A stretch of 64,000 bases of DNA, taken from positions 450,029 to 514,028 of the forward strand of contig NW_022985197.1 in the NCBI RefSeq assembly GCF_010093535.1. Reading direction: 5' to 3'. The notes beneath the pieces were generated by a model, which was given only the letters and a program-made list of their open reading frames with translations, was not told where the DNA came from and did no database searches. The translations under genes and the position numbers were made by a program. The DNA is from Lindgomyces ingoldianus (lineage: Eukaryota > Ascomycota > Dothideomycetes > Pleosporales > Lindgomycetaceae). Each line of letters begins with the position of its first letter. The first letter of the stretch is position 1. This document shows, piece by piece, positions 1 through 11,879 of this stretch.

Positions 1-75
1 ACACTGTACACTACTCTTACTTTTACTACTTAAGTGCTTATACTATAAGTAGCTAGCTATTAGAGCCTATTTAAC
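1..75 (+). repeat. 5' LTR of element A, last 75 bp only
   Basis: These bases match the end of the LTR at 35396-35674 and the reverse complement of the D LTR starting at 17346. The LTR ends in TTTAACA at 75, and the following sequence matches the internal sequence next to the D 5' LTR. Confidence 0.88.
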
Positions 76-780
76 ACTAATTAGTAGTTAATTTAATTAA
101 CTATAAATTAGCAAGAGTAATAATAAAGTACTTATGCTTTATAAAGTACTTTATTTTATTACCTATCTTTTAGAAAGAGTAATAATAGAGTACTTACGCT
201 TTATAAAGTACTTTATTTAGTTACTTATTTCTTAGAATAGTAGATTAATTCTTTACATTATATAGTAAGCTCTGCTACTGTATAAAGCAAAAAGGAGATA
301 GTGTAAGACGTACACTAAAGCTATTAAAGCTGTACAACTTAGTAGCTAGACAATAGCATATTAATTCTTTATATTATACAGCAAGCTCTGCTACTATATA
401 AAGTAAGAAGGAGATAGTGTAAGGCGCATACTAAAGCTATTAAAGCTGCACAACCTAGCAGCTAGACAACAGCAGTACCTGTGTAATCTACTATATAAAC
501 AATTAACTCTACGCCTTATAAGGCACTTTATTTTATTACTTATCTTTTAGAAAAAGTAATAATAAAGCACTTACACTTTATAAAGTACTTTATTTAGTTA
601 CTTATTTTTTAAGATAGTAGATTAATTCTTTACATTATATAGCAAGCTCTGCTACTGTATAAAGTAAGAAAGAGATAGTGTAAGGCGCACACTAAAGCTA
701 TTAAAGCTGCACAACTTAGTAGCTAGATAATAGCAGTACCTGTGTAATCTACTAGAAAAGTAATTAACTATACTATTATA
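76..780 (+). repeat. Leader of element A with expanded tandem repeats
   Basis: The untranslated leader contains three imperfect copies of a roughly 120-bp unit, starting near 245, 361 and 622, each beginning with TTAATTCTTTA and containing GCAAGCTCTGCTACT. A second motif (TAATAATAAAGTACTT and relatives) recurs near 118, 178 and 553. Element D has two copies of the long unit (about 16945-17186), so its leader is about 430 bp against about 705 bp here. No coding potential is visible. Confidence 0.8.
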
Positions 781-784
781 ATAA

Positions 785-2256
785 AATTTTATTAGCAACT
801 AACAACTTTATGTAATAATAGAAAAAATAAAAAATAATTTCTATTATATAAATAACTTATAAAGGACATAAAGATATTAGAGGTAACACTATAAAATAAA
901 ACTAGCCTAGAGTACTAGAATAATAAAATTAACATATTAAAAGCTCTAATAAGCTTATAAACTTAATTATATATAAGTTATATAATTACTAATCTATATA
1001 TAATAACTTAAAAAGGCGCTACTTTTTTAGTTTATATATAAAAAATTTTAAAAAATAAATACTATAAAACTTTTTAGCACTTAGCTACACATTTAAAAGA
1101 GAGCTTATATAAGTGCTAAAAAATAAAAAAATTATACTATAGCTAGGCACTAAAAGTACCTAAGCCTAGAAGCTATATAATATAGCATAAAAAAAAGTAA
1201 TTATACTAAAAAGGCTTTATATATAACTTTTATTACTATATAAGGCTTTATATAGAAGCAGACTAAACATAATGCTGCTATTAACACTAAACATACTAGC
1301 ATTACTTACTTTTATACTTTAGCTAGCACTACACTAATTACTATATAAATAATACATGCTACTCTACCTAACGCCTGCTCTACACTCTTAATTGTACACA
1401 CTACTGCCTACAGTAGTGTATACACTACTAATACTACCTGCACAATCTATACTACATTACAACTTGTATAAACTTTTACTCTAAAAGGAAACTACTAAAG
1501 AAAAACTTTTAGTAGATAAAATTATATAATTCTAAAAAACATAAAAAAAATAATAACTATATAAGTTAACTATATAACATCTTTATAAATAAAATAAGAA
1601 TCTTTATTAATCTATATTAATAGCTAAATATTTAGAAAACTTAGTACATAGACATCTTTCTAGATATTTTAAAAAGTTAAGTAAATATGTACTATATGCA
1701 TAACATAGGCTTTAGATATAACTAAAAGCATTTATATAACACCTTAAGCAGTTACTTTAACACTAATATAAACTATAGCTAGTACTAGATAGACTAGATA
1801 ATAATAACTTTTATATAATACTAATAAAAAAACTTTAATAAAAGTTTATATAAAGTTTTTAAAGTAATAATTAATAAGCTTACACTTATATAAAAAGCAC
1901 TAAAAATAAAATTCTAAAAAGATGTTCTACTGCACACTACTATTATATAAGCCTGTTAAGAATAACTAGAACTAGAACATACTATGTTTACTATTAAGCC
2001 TTTATGCAAAGCTTTATTTAGTAACCTATAAGCATTACTTTAAGTTACTATAGACTAAAAAGTAAACTAATACCTTTAGAAACTACCTAACGTATACTAC
2101 ATAGACTGCTAATATAACTTTGCATAATAAAAGTCTATATAATAAAAAAAAAGCTTCTCTCTGCGTAGAAAAGAATAATATAGAAGATCTTTATCTAGGT
2201 TTAGGCTATAATCTAGAGATAACTATACATAGATAAAGAAGTGCTTTATCTACTAT
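785..2256 (+). pseudogene. Element A gag remnant, cut at its zinc knuckle
   Basis: Read with the less damaged D copy (15413-16890, minus), this encodes a copia-type Gag. Recognisable stretches include YYMHNIGPRY and NTLSSYFNTN. The C-terminal knuckle begins C-F-I at 2242, but element B1 inserted after 2256, inside the knuckle, so the rest of Gag continues at 23436. Many stops are present in all frames. Family assignment rests on the knuckle and on the integrase downstream. Confidence 0.7.
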
Positions 2257-2573
2257 TGTCACAATTGTGCACGAGTAAGGTTATAGAGCTCCACAGAAGT
2301 CTAGTTTAATTACTATGTAAGGTATTATAGTAGGTACAAGACGTTGTGTGAGGAACAGGAAAGTTTAGAAGGAAGTTAGTAATTAAATACTTAGCTTAAA
2401 AGTCTAAGCGCTTTAAGTATAAATTAAGCCTATTTTAGGTTTAGTTAGTGTTAAAGCAGTTTATGCCTAAGTTTATGTCTATGTTATGTTATGTTTATGT
2501 TAGACGTGCACTAATAATACTTTAGTACATGTCTAATACAGTTATGTCTAGGATCTAGGGAGGATACTGTAAC
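2257..2573 (-). repeat. 3' LTR of B1 (minus-strand sense) with adjacent polypurine tract
   Basis: Reads TGTCACAATT...GATACTGTAACA on the plus strand. It is followed at 2574-2590 by a pyrimidine run with seven or more C, i.e. a G-rich polypurine tract on the minus strand, as at 33335-33348 in B2. Confidence 0.9.
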
Positions 2574-2589
2574 AGTACCCCCCCTCTTA

Positions 2590-4291
2590 TTAGGAAAGGA
2601 ATTCTTTATATTAGTAGTTCTAGCATTAGGTTGTTTTTATTAGGGTACAGATTTAGTTTAGATAAGTATTAGGCATAGAATTAAGTTACTATAGAGTTTT
2701 TTTACAGAGCTTTTGCAAGTTTCTACAATAGTTTATTGTATCTAGTCTATTTTATAAAGTATTTATAGATACATTTTTTATTATTAAACTAAATCTATTT
2801 AACATCTTCTACAACATATTTTAGTTTATTATTTATAATAACAGGTTTAAGTAGTAGGTTTAGCTGTCTAGGTAGATAGTTAGATTTAAAGGCTGCTTAG
2901 CGCAGCAATAATACGTAGAACACAGGGTGTATCTTTATGCTATTAGGTAGGATTAATTAGTAAGCATGTAATAAGACTATATAGGCTACTATAAAGGGGC
3001 TAAGGTTTTTTTAATTAAGTTTCTTTAATTATTAGTTTATTTAGATATTTCTAGCGTCTAGCTAGACCTTCTTGCTAGCTGCATACACAGGGGTAGAGGT
3101 TTAAGATTAGTTTACATACTCTTATTAAAAAGCTTAAGCCTATATAAGCTTTTTATAAACATATTTAAATATATTTTAGATTTTATTAATAAGTCTGTTT
3201 ATATCTATTACTTATATAAATTAATAAGTTAGTTAGGGAGTATTTAAAAGTAGTTTAAATTCTATTTAGAGGTAGTATCTATAGTTTGCTAAAAACAAAG
3301 ATATTTGTGTTAATTTAGATATTATGTTATTAGCTTTAAACTATGCTATAGCTAACTATTTTACCTAGTTATCTTACTAGTAGTTTGTGTACACTTATAG
3401 AACTTATTTTATTATAGTGTTTATGTTCTTAGTCTAGCTGTTAGTCTTTAGGTAAAAAGCTGTAAATAGATAAAGGACAATTTAGAGCTATTTACAGAGT
3501 TTGTTCTAGAAGGCTAAGACAAACTGTGTACCTCTGTCTAATATAATTATGTTAGGTAGGCTATAGTAAACCTATACATATTAGTAGAATAACTAGGCTA
3601 TATTAAAAGCAGTTATAGAGGAACATAGTATTAAGTGTTAATACTTAGTTAAGTAATTAACAACTACTATAATATTTATGTACTCTTTAAATAGAAGTAG
3701 GTTTATAATAAAATTAATTAATATATCTTTTTAAGCTTATTTAGGGATTAGAAGTAGTTTAAGCAGGCTATTATACTTTTTTTAAAAGGCCTTTACTTTA
3801 CAGCAAGTATAGCAACATAATATGTATTAGCGTACAGTATAGAACATGTGGGGCTAGTAGTACTCTCTCTATAGTAGGTTAAGAGTCTTTTCTCTGCTTA
3901 GGTGTCCTTTAATAGGCAAGTTGTGTATAATTTAGAGTAGTTTAATTCTTAGTTTATTAGAATTAAAAATTATAAGTTAGTTATAGTAATATAGCTTACT
4001 ATTTTAGTTTTTATAGTTAGCTAGTGTTACCTTCTTTAACTAACTAGCGCTGTTTTAGAGTAGGTCTAAAGTTTCTTAAATAAATTTATTATTTAAATAC
4101 TTATTAGTAATAATTTAATTAATTATCTAATTTATTTTATTTAGGTTAAGGTTTAAAAATAGCTTAAGTTAGAGTAGAGTTTAGTGTTAAGCCTTTTACA
4201 CTTCTTTCTAAGCAGAGATGTTTTAAAATTGCCTTATAAAGGCATCTAGTTTCCTTTTATTTTAACTAAGATAATAAGTAATCTTAAAATT
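2590..4291 (-). pseudogene. B1 integrase and chromodomain remnant
   Basis: This stretch is the reverse complement of B2 31800-33330 with many transitions. It therefore holds the degenerate end of RNase H, the integrase zinc-binding and core regions, and the C-terminal chromodomain. Element C was inserted at the 4292-4296 AAAAT site, so the frame continues at 19222. Confidence 0.78.
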
Positions 4292-4296
4292 AAAAT

Positions 4297-4891
4297 TATT
4301 ACAGTCTACAGTTAGACTAGCGTAACTCCACCAGCAGTGCTCCACAATCTAGCTAGATTAGGACAGGGCTCGCTTGCAGACTAATCAGAGGACGCGGGGG
4401 CAGCGCAGCTGCCTGTAATTACAGAAGAATGCGTTGTCTAATAGGAAGACAGGCTGCGTATTAACAGGAGCCTAGGGGAGCTTATAAGAGTTCTTTTTAG
4501 CAGGCTCTTATAAGCTCCTACTAGCTCCCCTTAGCATCCCTAGCACATGTATATAGTTCCTATATTAAACAACCTTTAGAAAGTGTGTTTAATGTTTAGT
4601 TTATTCTCTATATAGACTAAGTAGCATTTAGCTTTCTAAAGAGCTGCAATACTATTTATATATCTTGCACTATATATACCTTTAACTTTATCTACAGGAC
4701 TGTTTAACCTTAGCCTCTCTACTGCTGCATAAAGGGCAAACTATAATCTAGTTACTCTAAGAAACCCTCTATTAGCCTAATAGCCTATACATAGGATTGT
4801 ACACCCTACTAGTTAGCCCCTCCTATCTGTTCTACTTTCTCCTAGGAATATTATAAGACCTAAGTGCTTTTATAAAGTAAAAATTATAACA
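4297..4891 (+). repeat. 5' LTR of C
   Basis: 595 bp, TATTACAGTC...ATTATAACA (from TGTTACAG...TTGTAACA). It contains an inverted repeat around 4467-4530 (GGGGAGCTTATAAGAG and its complement CTCTTATAAGCTCC). Confidence 0.92.
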
Positions 4892-4929
4892 TTAAACACT
4901 ACTTTTTTTAAAAAGTATAAATACCTTAC

Positions 4930-6060
4930 AACACAACTTAGATTCTAACATAGCCTACGCTGCGCTATTAGGATCTATAAAAGTTCCTACTTAAAGCAAA
5001 GCTGTTCTAGCAGAATAGATTAACATAATTTAGAACAACATTAAGAAACTCTAGCAAATTAGTAATAAAGTTAGTAAATTATAAAAACTTAAGTAAGAGA
5101 TTACTAACCTTTACTAAAAAGTAGTAAAATTATAAAACCTTTCTAAACTCTTAAGCCTTTAAGAAGTAACTAATTAAGCTTATTAAATACATAAACTATA
5201 AGTAAAGCTAGTAAAAATTTAAAACATCTTAACTAAAAAAGTAAGTATTATAGCTAAAAAGACTTTAAAACTAGCCTTTTTAAAGCTTTTTAAAGGATTA
5301 TTAAAAGACCTTTAACTATTCTTTATAAGATGTTACTTTTATATATAATATAATAAAAAAGCATTTTAGACTAACATAGAAATAATATCCTAGATAGGAC
5401 TACACCTAGAAGGCCCCCTTATAATCTAGTTCTAACTTTATGCAGATAACTAGATAAACTTTAAAGTAAATAGTAAAGCACTTACCTCTAAAATAAAAGA
5501 AATATTTAGTAGTATTAAAAACTTTAAAAAAGCTTTAACAGCTATTTATAAAACCTTAAATAAAAAGAAAATTATAGCTAATAAGTTAGACACTATAAAA
5601 CAAGAAACTAGCCTAGTCTAGAATTATGCAGCGCGCTTTAGGGAACAACTAGCTATCTACAGATAGACAGACTAAAAAGCCCTCTACTGCATGTTCTATA
5701 ATAGACTAAGTAAAGTAGTAAAGAATAAATTTATGCATAGTAATAAGCTAACTACTCTTAAAAACTTTATTACATAAGCAACAACTTACAATAACTATTA
5801 TAAAATGCATAAAAAAGAAAAGAAATAAAAAAAAACTTCTTAAAGACTAAAGTTTATTTTAAAAAAAAAAAACTTTTTATAATATAATAAAAAACTAATA
5901 AACCTTAGTTATATAAAGCATATATAAAGCCTTTCCTCTAAAAAGAGCTAAGTTCTAGGACGTAATAGGCTGCTCTTAACAAAGGAATAATAAAAGTAGC
6001 TAGAGAATAAGGCCTGCCTAAACTATAAAAAAGTAGAACATTTTTGCTAAAACTGTCTAG
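4930..6060 (+). pseudogene. C gag remnant with damaged zinc knuckle
   Basis: The region between the LTR and the knuckle has the size and position of Gag. At 6015-6056 the frame reads C-L-N-Y-K-K-V-E-H-F-C-stop-N-C, a CCHC knuckle in which the second Cys is Tyr (TGC/TGT to TAT) and a residue before the last Cys is a stop. Both changes are transitions. The remainder has many stops. Confidence 0.72.
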
Positions 6061-8000
6061 ACTTTTAAAAAAAAAAGAATAAAAATACTACTATAATAAT
6101 AAAAGCTATTACTGCTAAATACAGCCTTATAAATAAAGAAATATTAAAAAAACTAAATAATAGACTTTACTAGTAATGTAAAAAAAACTATTCTTTAAAT
6201 AACTACTTTAAAGTATATTAAAAAGTAGTTATTTAAAACTTTAGTAGCCTTAATATAGTGTTGCAAGACCTTATAATTTTTAAAAGATATAAAAAAAAGA
6301 CTTAGATCTAAGAATATATTATAAACATTTAAAAAAAAGAAGAATAGTTCCCTTTTTAAAACTAGACCTCTAGTACTTTAGTAAAAGAGCTCTTTTAACA
6401 GTTTTAGAAATTTAAATGCTAAAAGTGCAGCCTATAACATAACTATCTAAGCTATTATATAGTCTTACTTTACTAAATAAACATTAGTAACAACTACCTT
6501 ATGTTTAACATTATATAATAAATAGCTAAAGTTAAGTATAACATTATAAATAAATAAAAGCAGTAGTAATTTTTTATTAAGGTTAGAGATTAAAAGCTAA
6601 AAGGACTAAGTAGACCTGCTAGGTTTAAAGTCTTAAAGCTAGTACCTAAAAAGCCTAAAATACTACTTCTTAGCCTAGCAATCTCTAGGAAGGCCTTAGC
6701 AATGTAATAGAACTATAGACAGTGCGTTCTCTGCAGAAGCAATGCCTATAGCACTAACAACTACTAATAAAAAGGGCACCCTATATAGTTAATATAAACA
6801 TAAGAATACCTATAGTAGACTTAAAAGAGCCCTTTTAACATGTTACATAGACCTAACAATTGTCTATACCCCTAGTACTAATGTACACAGCAATACTGTG
6901 TGAAACATTAGGACAATAAACACTAGACAGGCTAGTAGCCTACATAGGAAAGGAACTATAATAGTTGCCTATAGCAAGGAACAGCCTTAGCCTGTAAAAC
7001 TACAAATTATTACATCTGCTAAACAGCCCCTCTACACAAGCAAGAAGAATAGGCAGCGTGTAAAGAATAAAATAACTATAGGTTCTACTATTTCTAATAA
7101 AAAGTAGTAAGAAAAGAAGACTATCTAACATTATATTACCTAGTTAAAGATTATAAATGTAAAGTAGCTAACTGCTATAATTAAAAATATTAAATCTATA
7201 AAAAAAAAATAAGTTTAATAATAATCTATAAAACATTAACTCTTACTCCTTTTTTAATAAGAAGGTTAAACATAATATATCTGTAGTAGTTACAGTAGGA
7301 TAAGGGGCAGGACATAGTCTAATAACTACCTTTACGTACAAAGGGTGGCCTAGACTAGCCCTTATAGACAGTAAATGCACCTTTACTGTAATAAATAAGG
7401 ATTAAGTAGATAAATAGAGCATACTATTCTACATAAAAAAAAACTTATTTAAGGTAACCTTTACTAATGCATTATTAATTAAGTATAGTAAAGAATAAAT
7501 TAACTTAAAGATATATAAAAAAAACTTTAGAACTCTAAACATAAAAGACTAGAGATTAATAAATATACTTTAGCTAAAAGGTAAATATAATATAATCTTA
7601 GGCTATAATTAGCTTAGAACATATAACCTTATAATTAACTAAAGAACTATAGCTATAGAAACTTCTAATAACTATGCACACATAACCTAGTTAGCATGCT
7701 ATAATAATTAATGCCTAGTCTACAAGCAAGTAAAACAAGGTAGTAGTTACTACCTAAAAAAAAAGAAACTTTAGAGATTCCCTTATTAAGAGCTAAAAGC
7801 TTAGGTAATAAAAATAATAAAAAAAGAACTTAAAAAAGTCTCTTATAAAAAAATTAAGACTAATAAAAATATAAAATAAATTAGCGTTTTCTAAATCTAA
7901 AAAAAAGTAGCATCTTAACTAAATATAAAAATTATAAAGATATGTTTAAAACACTAGAAGATCTAAAAGAACTACTACTACACTAGCCTTAGAACTATAC
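6061..8000 (+). pseudogene. C linker and aspartic protease remnant
   Basis: About 1.9 kb between the knuckle and RT. Near 7349-7375 the frame reads A-L-I-D-S-K-C, matching the retropepsin pattern (A)LIDSGC with Gly changed to Lys/Ser-type codons. The 6600-7250 stretch is otherwise unassigned and may be an extended gag/protease linker. Confidence 0.55.
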
Positions 8001-8800
8001 TATTAACTTAATAAAAGATTACAACCTAAAGACCTATAAGCTCTGCCCCCTAATAAGGATATAAAAGAAAGCCTTATAAGAGTATGTTAACTAAATATTA
8101 GCTTAGGGCTACATTTAAAAAAGCTATAGCCTAGTTACTTTAGCTATAGTCTTTATAAAAAAAAAGGAAAAATCTAAGTTTATTATAACTATAGAACTCT
8201 AAATAATAACATAATTTAAGATTAGTTTCCTTTACTTATTATATAAAATATTATAAATTAACTAAAAGAAACCTAGTACTTTATAAAGTTTAACATATAA
8301 GATAGATTTAATAAAATAAAAATAAAAAAAAAGAATAAGTAGCTTATAGTATTTAAAACTTTATAAAGACTTTATAAGCTATTAGTAATGCTATTTAGCT
8401 TAACAAACACTCTAGTAACATTTTAATAAATTATTAACATAGCTCTTAACTTATATCTTAATGTCTTTACTCTAGTGTACCTAGATAATGTCCTTATCTA
8501 CTTAAAAGAAACTCTAAAAAACTATGTATAGAAAGTATAAAAGGTTTTAGAATAGCTTAGAAAATATAGACTCTACCTACAGCTCTTTAAATGCAAATTT
8601 TATGTTACTAAAACAAAATACTTAAAATTTATAATTAATAGTAAAGAAATAAAGATTAACTTAGCTAAAGTTTAAAAAGTACTTAAATAGCTAAAACTTA
8701 TAATAATTAAAAAAGTAAAAGAATTCTTAGAACTATTAGGCTATATTAAACAAATAATTAGAGACTACTTAAAAATTACTATACTATTAACAAGCACTAC
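8001..8800 (+). pseudogene. C reverse transcriptase remnant
   Basis: Gypsy RT landmarks appear in order: L-C-P-L at 8041, the pattern corresponding to FxKKKxG at 8155-8175, F-S-L-T-N near 8395 (family FGLTN), and Y-L-D-N at 8478-8489, the catalytic YLDD box with the second Asp changed to Asn (GAT/GAC to AAT). Stops are scattered through all frames. Confidence 0.82.
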
Positions 8801-9430
8801 TACTAAGAAGTAAGTAATAGCAAAATTTGTCTAAACTTTATAAATAAATAAGGCATTTATAGCGTTAAAGTAGGCTATAACAGCTAAACTAGTGCTAAGG
8901 ATGTATAACTTATAATTAGATACTAAGATCTACACTAACGCATCCCTAGAAGCTAGTAGGGCCGCGTTTTATTAGAAACAGGAAGACAGGAGATAGCACC
9001 TAGTAGTGTACTATTCTGCTAAGTTCTTAGGACCTAAAGTAGGCTACAGCATACCTAACAAAGAATTAAAAGCAATACTAAATGCTGTAAGAGTATAGGC
9101 TACAGAATTACATAGAATAGCAAAACTCTTTTATATTATAACTAATTATGTAAATTTAATTATGTTTTTAACAGTAAAGAAACTCTTGCTAATGCATATA
9201 AAATAAGTAATAAAACTAGCTTAGTTTAACTACATTATTAAGCATGTTTTAGAAACATAGAACTAGCAGGCTAACACCCTTAGCTAAAGGCTAGATTACT
9301 TTAATAAAAAAGAAGAAGAAACTAAAGAATTTACACTTTTTAAAAAGACTACTAAAGAATAGATTTATAATAGGCCTAGACCTATAAAAGAATTCTACAT
9401 ACTTATAGTAAGTAAGTAAAGATAGAAAAA
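8801..9430 (+). pseudogene. C RNase H remnant
   Basis: Follows RT. The stretch around 8915-8960 has the pattern L-(D/E)-T-(D/K)-x-Y/S-T-N-A-S, the gypsy RNase H start (LETDASD). Downstream homology is to the RNase H of gypsy elements (VVYxSAKFLGPK at about 9005-9035). Interrupted frames. Confidence 0.7.
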
Positions 9431-10393
9431 CTTAATCTAAGAATATTATAAGTCCCTAATGTTTAGACACCCTAGAATAGGCACCCTTTAAAAGAAGCTA
9501 AGGGCTGCTATTTTATAATAAATACTAAAAATAAAGCAGCTATGCATAGAGGTGCTTAAAGAATGCAACACCTGCAATAAAAATAACTTATAAAGGTATA
9601 AAACTTATAAGTACTTTTAACTAATTAAAGCACTAAAGCTACTATAAATAATAATTATAATAAACTTTATTATAGAATTACCCCTATCTAAGGAACTAGA
9701 AACAGACATGATGTGTAACATAATTATAGTAGCCCTTAATAAAACTACTAAATACCTACACACTTAGCCCTTAAAAAAAAATAATAGCTAAAAAATTTAT
9801 TTATAAATTAAAATAAAATATAATATTAGTATATAAATACTTTAAGATTATTATCTTTAACTAAGATAAGCTGTTTACTAGTAGATTCTAGAAAGCAGTA
9901 ATAAAGCACCTTAGTGTAACACATAAACTATTAACAGCCTACTACCTGTAGACAGATAGCTAGACTAAAAAGATAAACACAGAAGTAGAAAAATTTCTAA
10001 GAAAATACATCTTTTATACTTAAAATAATTAGGCAGAATAGCTTCTAATAGCATAGTTAGCTATTAATAACATAGAATTAGCTACAATAAAAAAGACACT
10101 ATATAAGGCTAATTTTAAGTATAACTTTTACTTTACACTACACAGAAACTAACCTACAGATTTATAAGAATTAATAGACAGGCTAATAGACCTATAACAC
10201 ATATATAAAAGATTAGTAATAAAAGCTAAATCTAGCAAAGAGATAATAAAAAAATACGTAAATAAGTTATAATAGCTAAGACTAGAAATCTACCTAGAAG
10301 ACTATGTATACCTTAATATAAAGAACCTTAGGATATCCTAACTATTAAGGAAGCTAGCAGAAAAAAAAATAGGACTATACAAAGTTTTATAAA
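9431..10393 (+). pseudogene. C integrase remnant, 5' of the D insertion
   Basis: The 9465-9500 sequence corresponds to the HPGIGRT/LKK integrase zinc-binding start. C-x2-C-like codons occur near 9570. The core follows (about 9680-10040), and the 10290-10390 stretch matches the integrase C-terminal pattern of fungal gypsy elements (VYLxxKNLR...KLAEKKIG-Y). The D insertion at 10394-10398 cuts it before the chromodomain. Confidence 0.72.
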
Positions 10394-10398
10394 CTTAA

Positions 10399-10678
10399 TG
10401 TTAAATAGGCTCCAACAGCTAGCTGCTTATAGTATAAGCACTTAAGTAGTAAGAGTAAGAGTGGTGTACAGTGTGCACAGCGTATAAGGTAAGTAAGGTA
10501 AGGGCAATATGTTTCTAGTTCTATTACTCTTATCTTTCCTCTGTATAGAGGAAAAGGGGGATATCTAGATGTTCGCGCACAGAGGTTCGCGCATAAGCAT
10601 TATGTAATAGAGATACATGGTCCTGCTTGTGCGCAATTGCTTATATCTAGACTATAACGCTGCTGCTGTGTACAGACA
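10399..10678 (-). repeat. 3' LTR of D
   Basis: 280 bp, TGTTAAATAGG...GTACAGACA on the plus strand. More AT-rich than the other LTR of the same element. Confidence 0.92.
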
Positions 10679-11116
10679 CTAGCAACTTTTCTTTTTGTCT
10701 AAAAAGTTACCTTCTGTACACATTACCTCTTTTCTGTCTGTGTAGGTCTATCTAATTACATTCTGCCTTTACTTTACCCTATTTGTTAGGACTTGCCTTA
10801 GTAATGCTGTATGTTAAGATAGGCTAGTTACACTATGTAGATAGCTCTATAAATAGTGTAAAGTGTTTTAGGCTATTATTATCTAGCCTTTATGCGCTTA
10901 CTTTATAAGTAATTTAGCAGTATATAAACTGTTTTATGTAGGGTTTTGTGCTAGAATAGTGTGGGATCTTTGTGTAGGCAGGTGCGTAGGGAGGTGTATA
11001 TAATAAGGTCTCCCCTTCTCTTTTACTTTCTCTTCTTTATTCTTTACTCTCTAAGCCCTACTGTACTATTCCCTAGCTCTTTTCTTTTTTTATATAGTGC
11101 TAACAGTAACAAATAC

Positions 11117-11122
11117 TCCTGC

Positions 11123-11205
<83 letters not shown>

Positions 11206-11780
11206 TGTCTCTCTAGCCTTCCTCCTCTACCTCTAGCGCTGTTAGTGCGGGTGTCTTTAACGTCCTTGTGCAGTCTAGCAGCCTAGGGCGCATCTATGTC
11301 ACTCTCTTAACTAGTTCTACTGCTAATTAGTAGTTTATTTAGTGTTTTAGCATAAACATATAAATTTTTTAGCTTTTCTGCTTTTTCCTTGTACTAAATG
11401 CTAATTATAAATAGGCTAAAAAGCAGCATATAGTAGCTTTACTATTTTATAATATTAATGTTATCTTACCTGCTAGCACTAATCTGCAGCTGTAGGCAGC
11501 AAAAGTTATGCGTTATAAGAGGTACTTTTATATAGTCCTAGTCTAGAGTTATAGTTAAGTTCTAGCAACTCTATGTACTTATTATTATAGTAGCACTACT
11601 AGTGCCTTTTTTTTTATTAAGTGTTATGTGTTAGCTAACTTCTAGGCTAATGCCTGCGCTTTATGCGTATAGCAGAGCTGTGGTCTGCATTGTGACTACT
11701 ATATATAAGGGGTGGTGGCTTTTTCTTTTTTTATATACTAGATAAATAGACTATCTTTTTTACATATTCTTCTCTTTTAA
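11117..11780. repeat. D-specific 3' segment with (AC)n(AG)n microsatellite
   Basis: A pure (AC)29 run occupies 11125-11182, followed by (AG)11 at 11183-11204. The surrounding 660 bp are missing from element A, where TAGTGCTAGCAGTAACAG passes directly to TTCTTATAATAAAA (35145-35165 in reverse). The open frame across the run is an artefact of the repeat. Confidence 0.85.
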
Positions 11781-11879
11781 TCTTATAATAAAAAAAATAA
11801 GTGTGTATAAATAAAAAAAATAAAAGAGATAAGCTTTATATAAAAGTGTTATTAGTCTAGTTAGTCTAAGGCATCTTTG

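Noticed and set aside
76..780. CRISPR-like direct repeats
   Set aside because: Long (about 120 bp) adjacent tandem units in a retrotransposon leader of a eukaryote; no short-repeat/spacer pattern.
10961..11236. 91-codon open frame ending in a His-Thr and Arg-Glu repeat
   Set aside because: It is produced by the (AC)n(AG)n microsatellite within the non-coding 3' part of copia element D.
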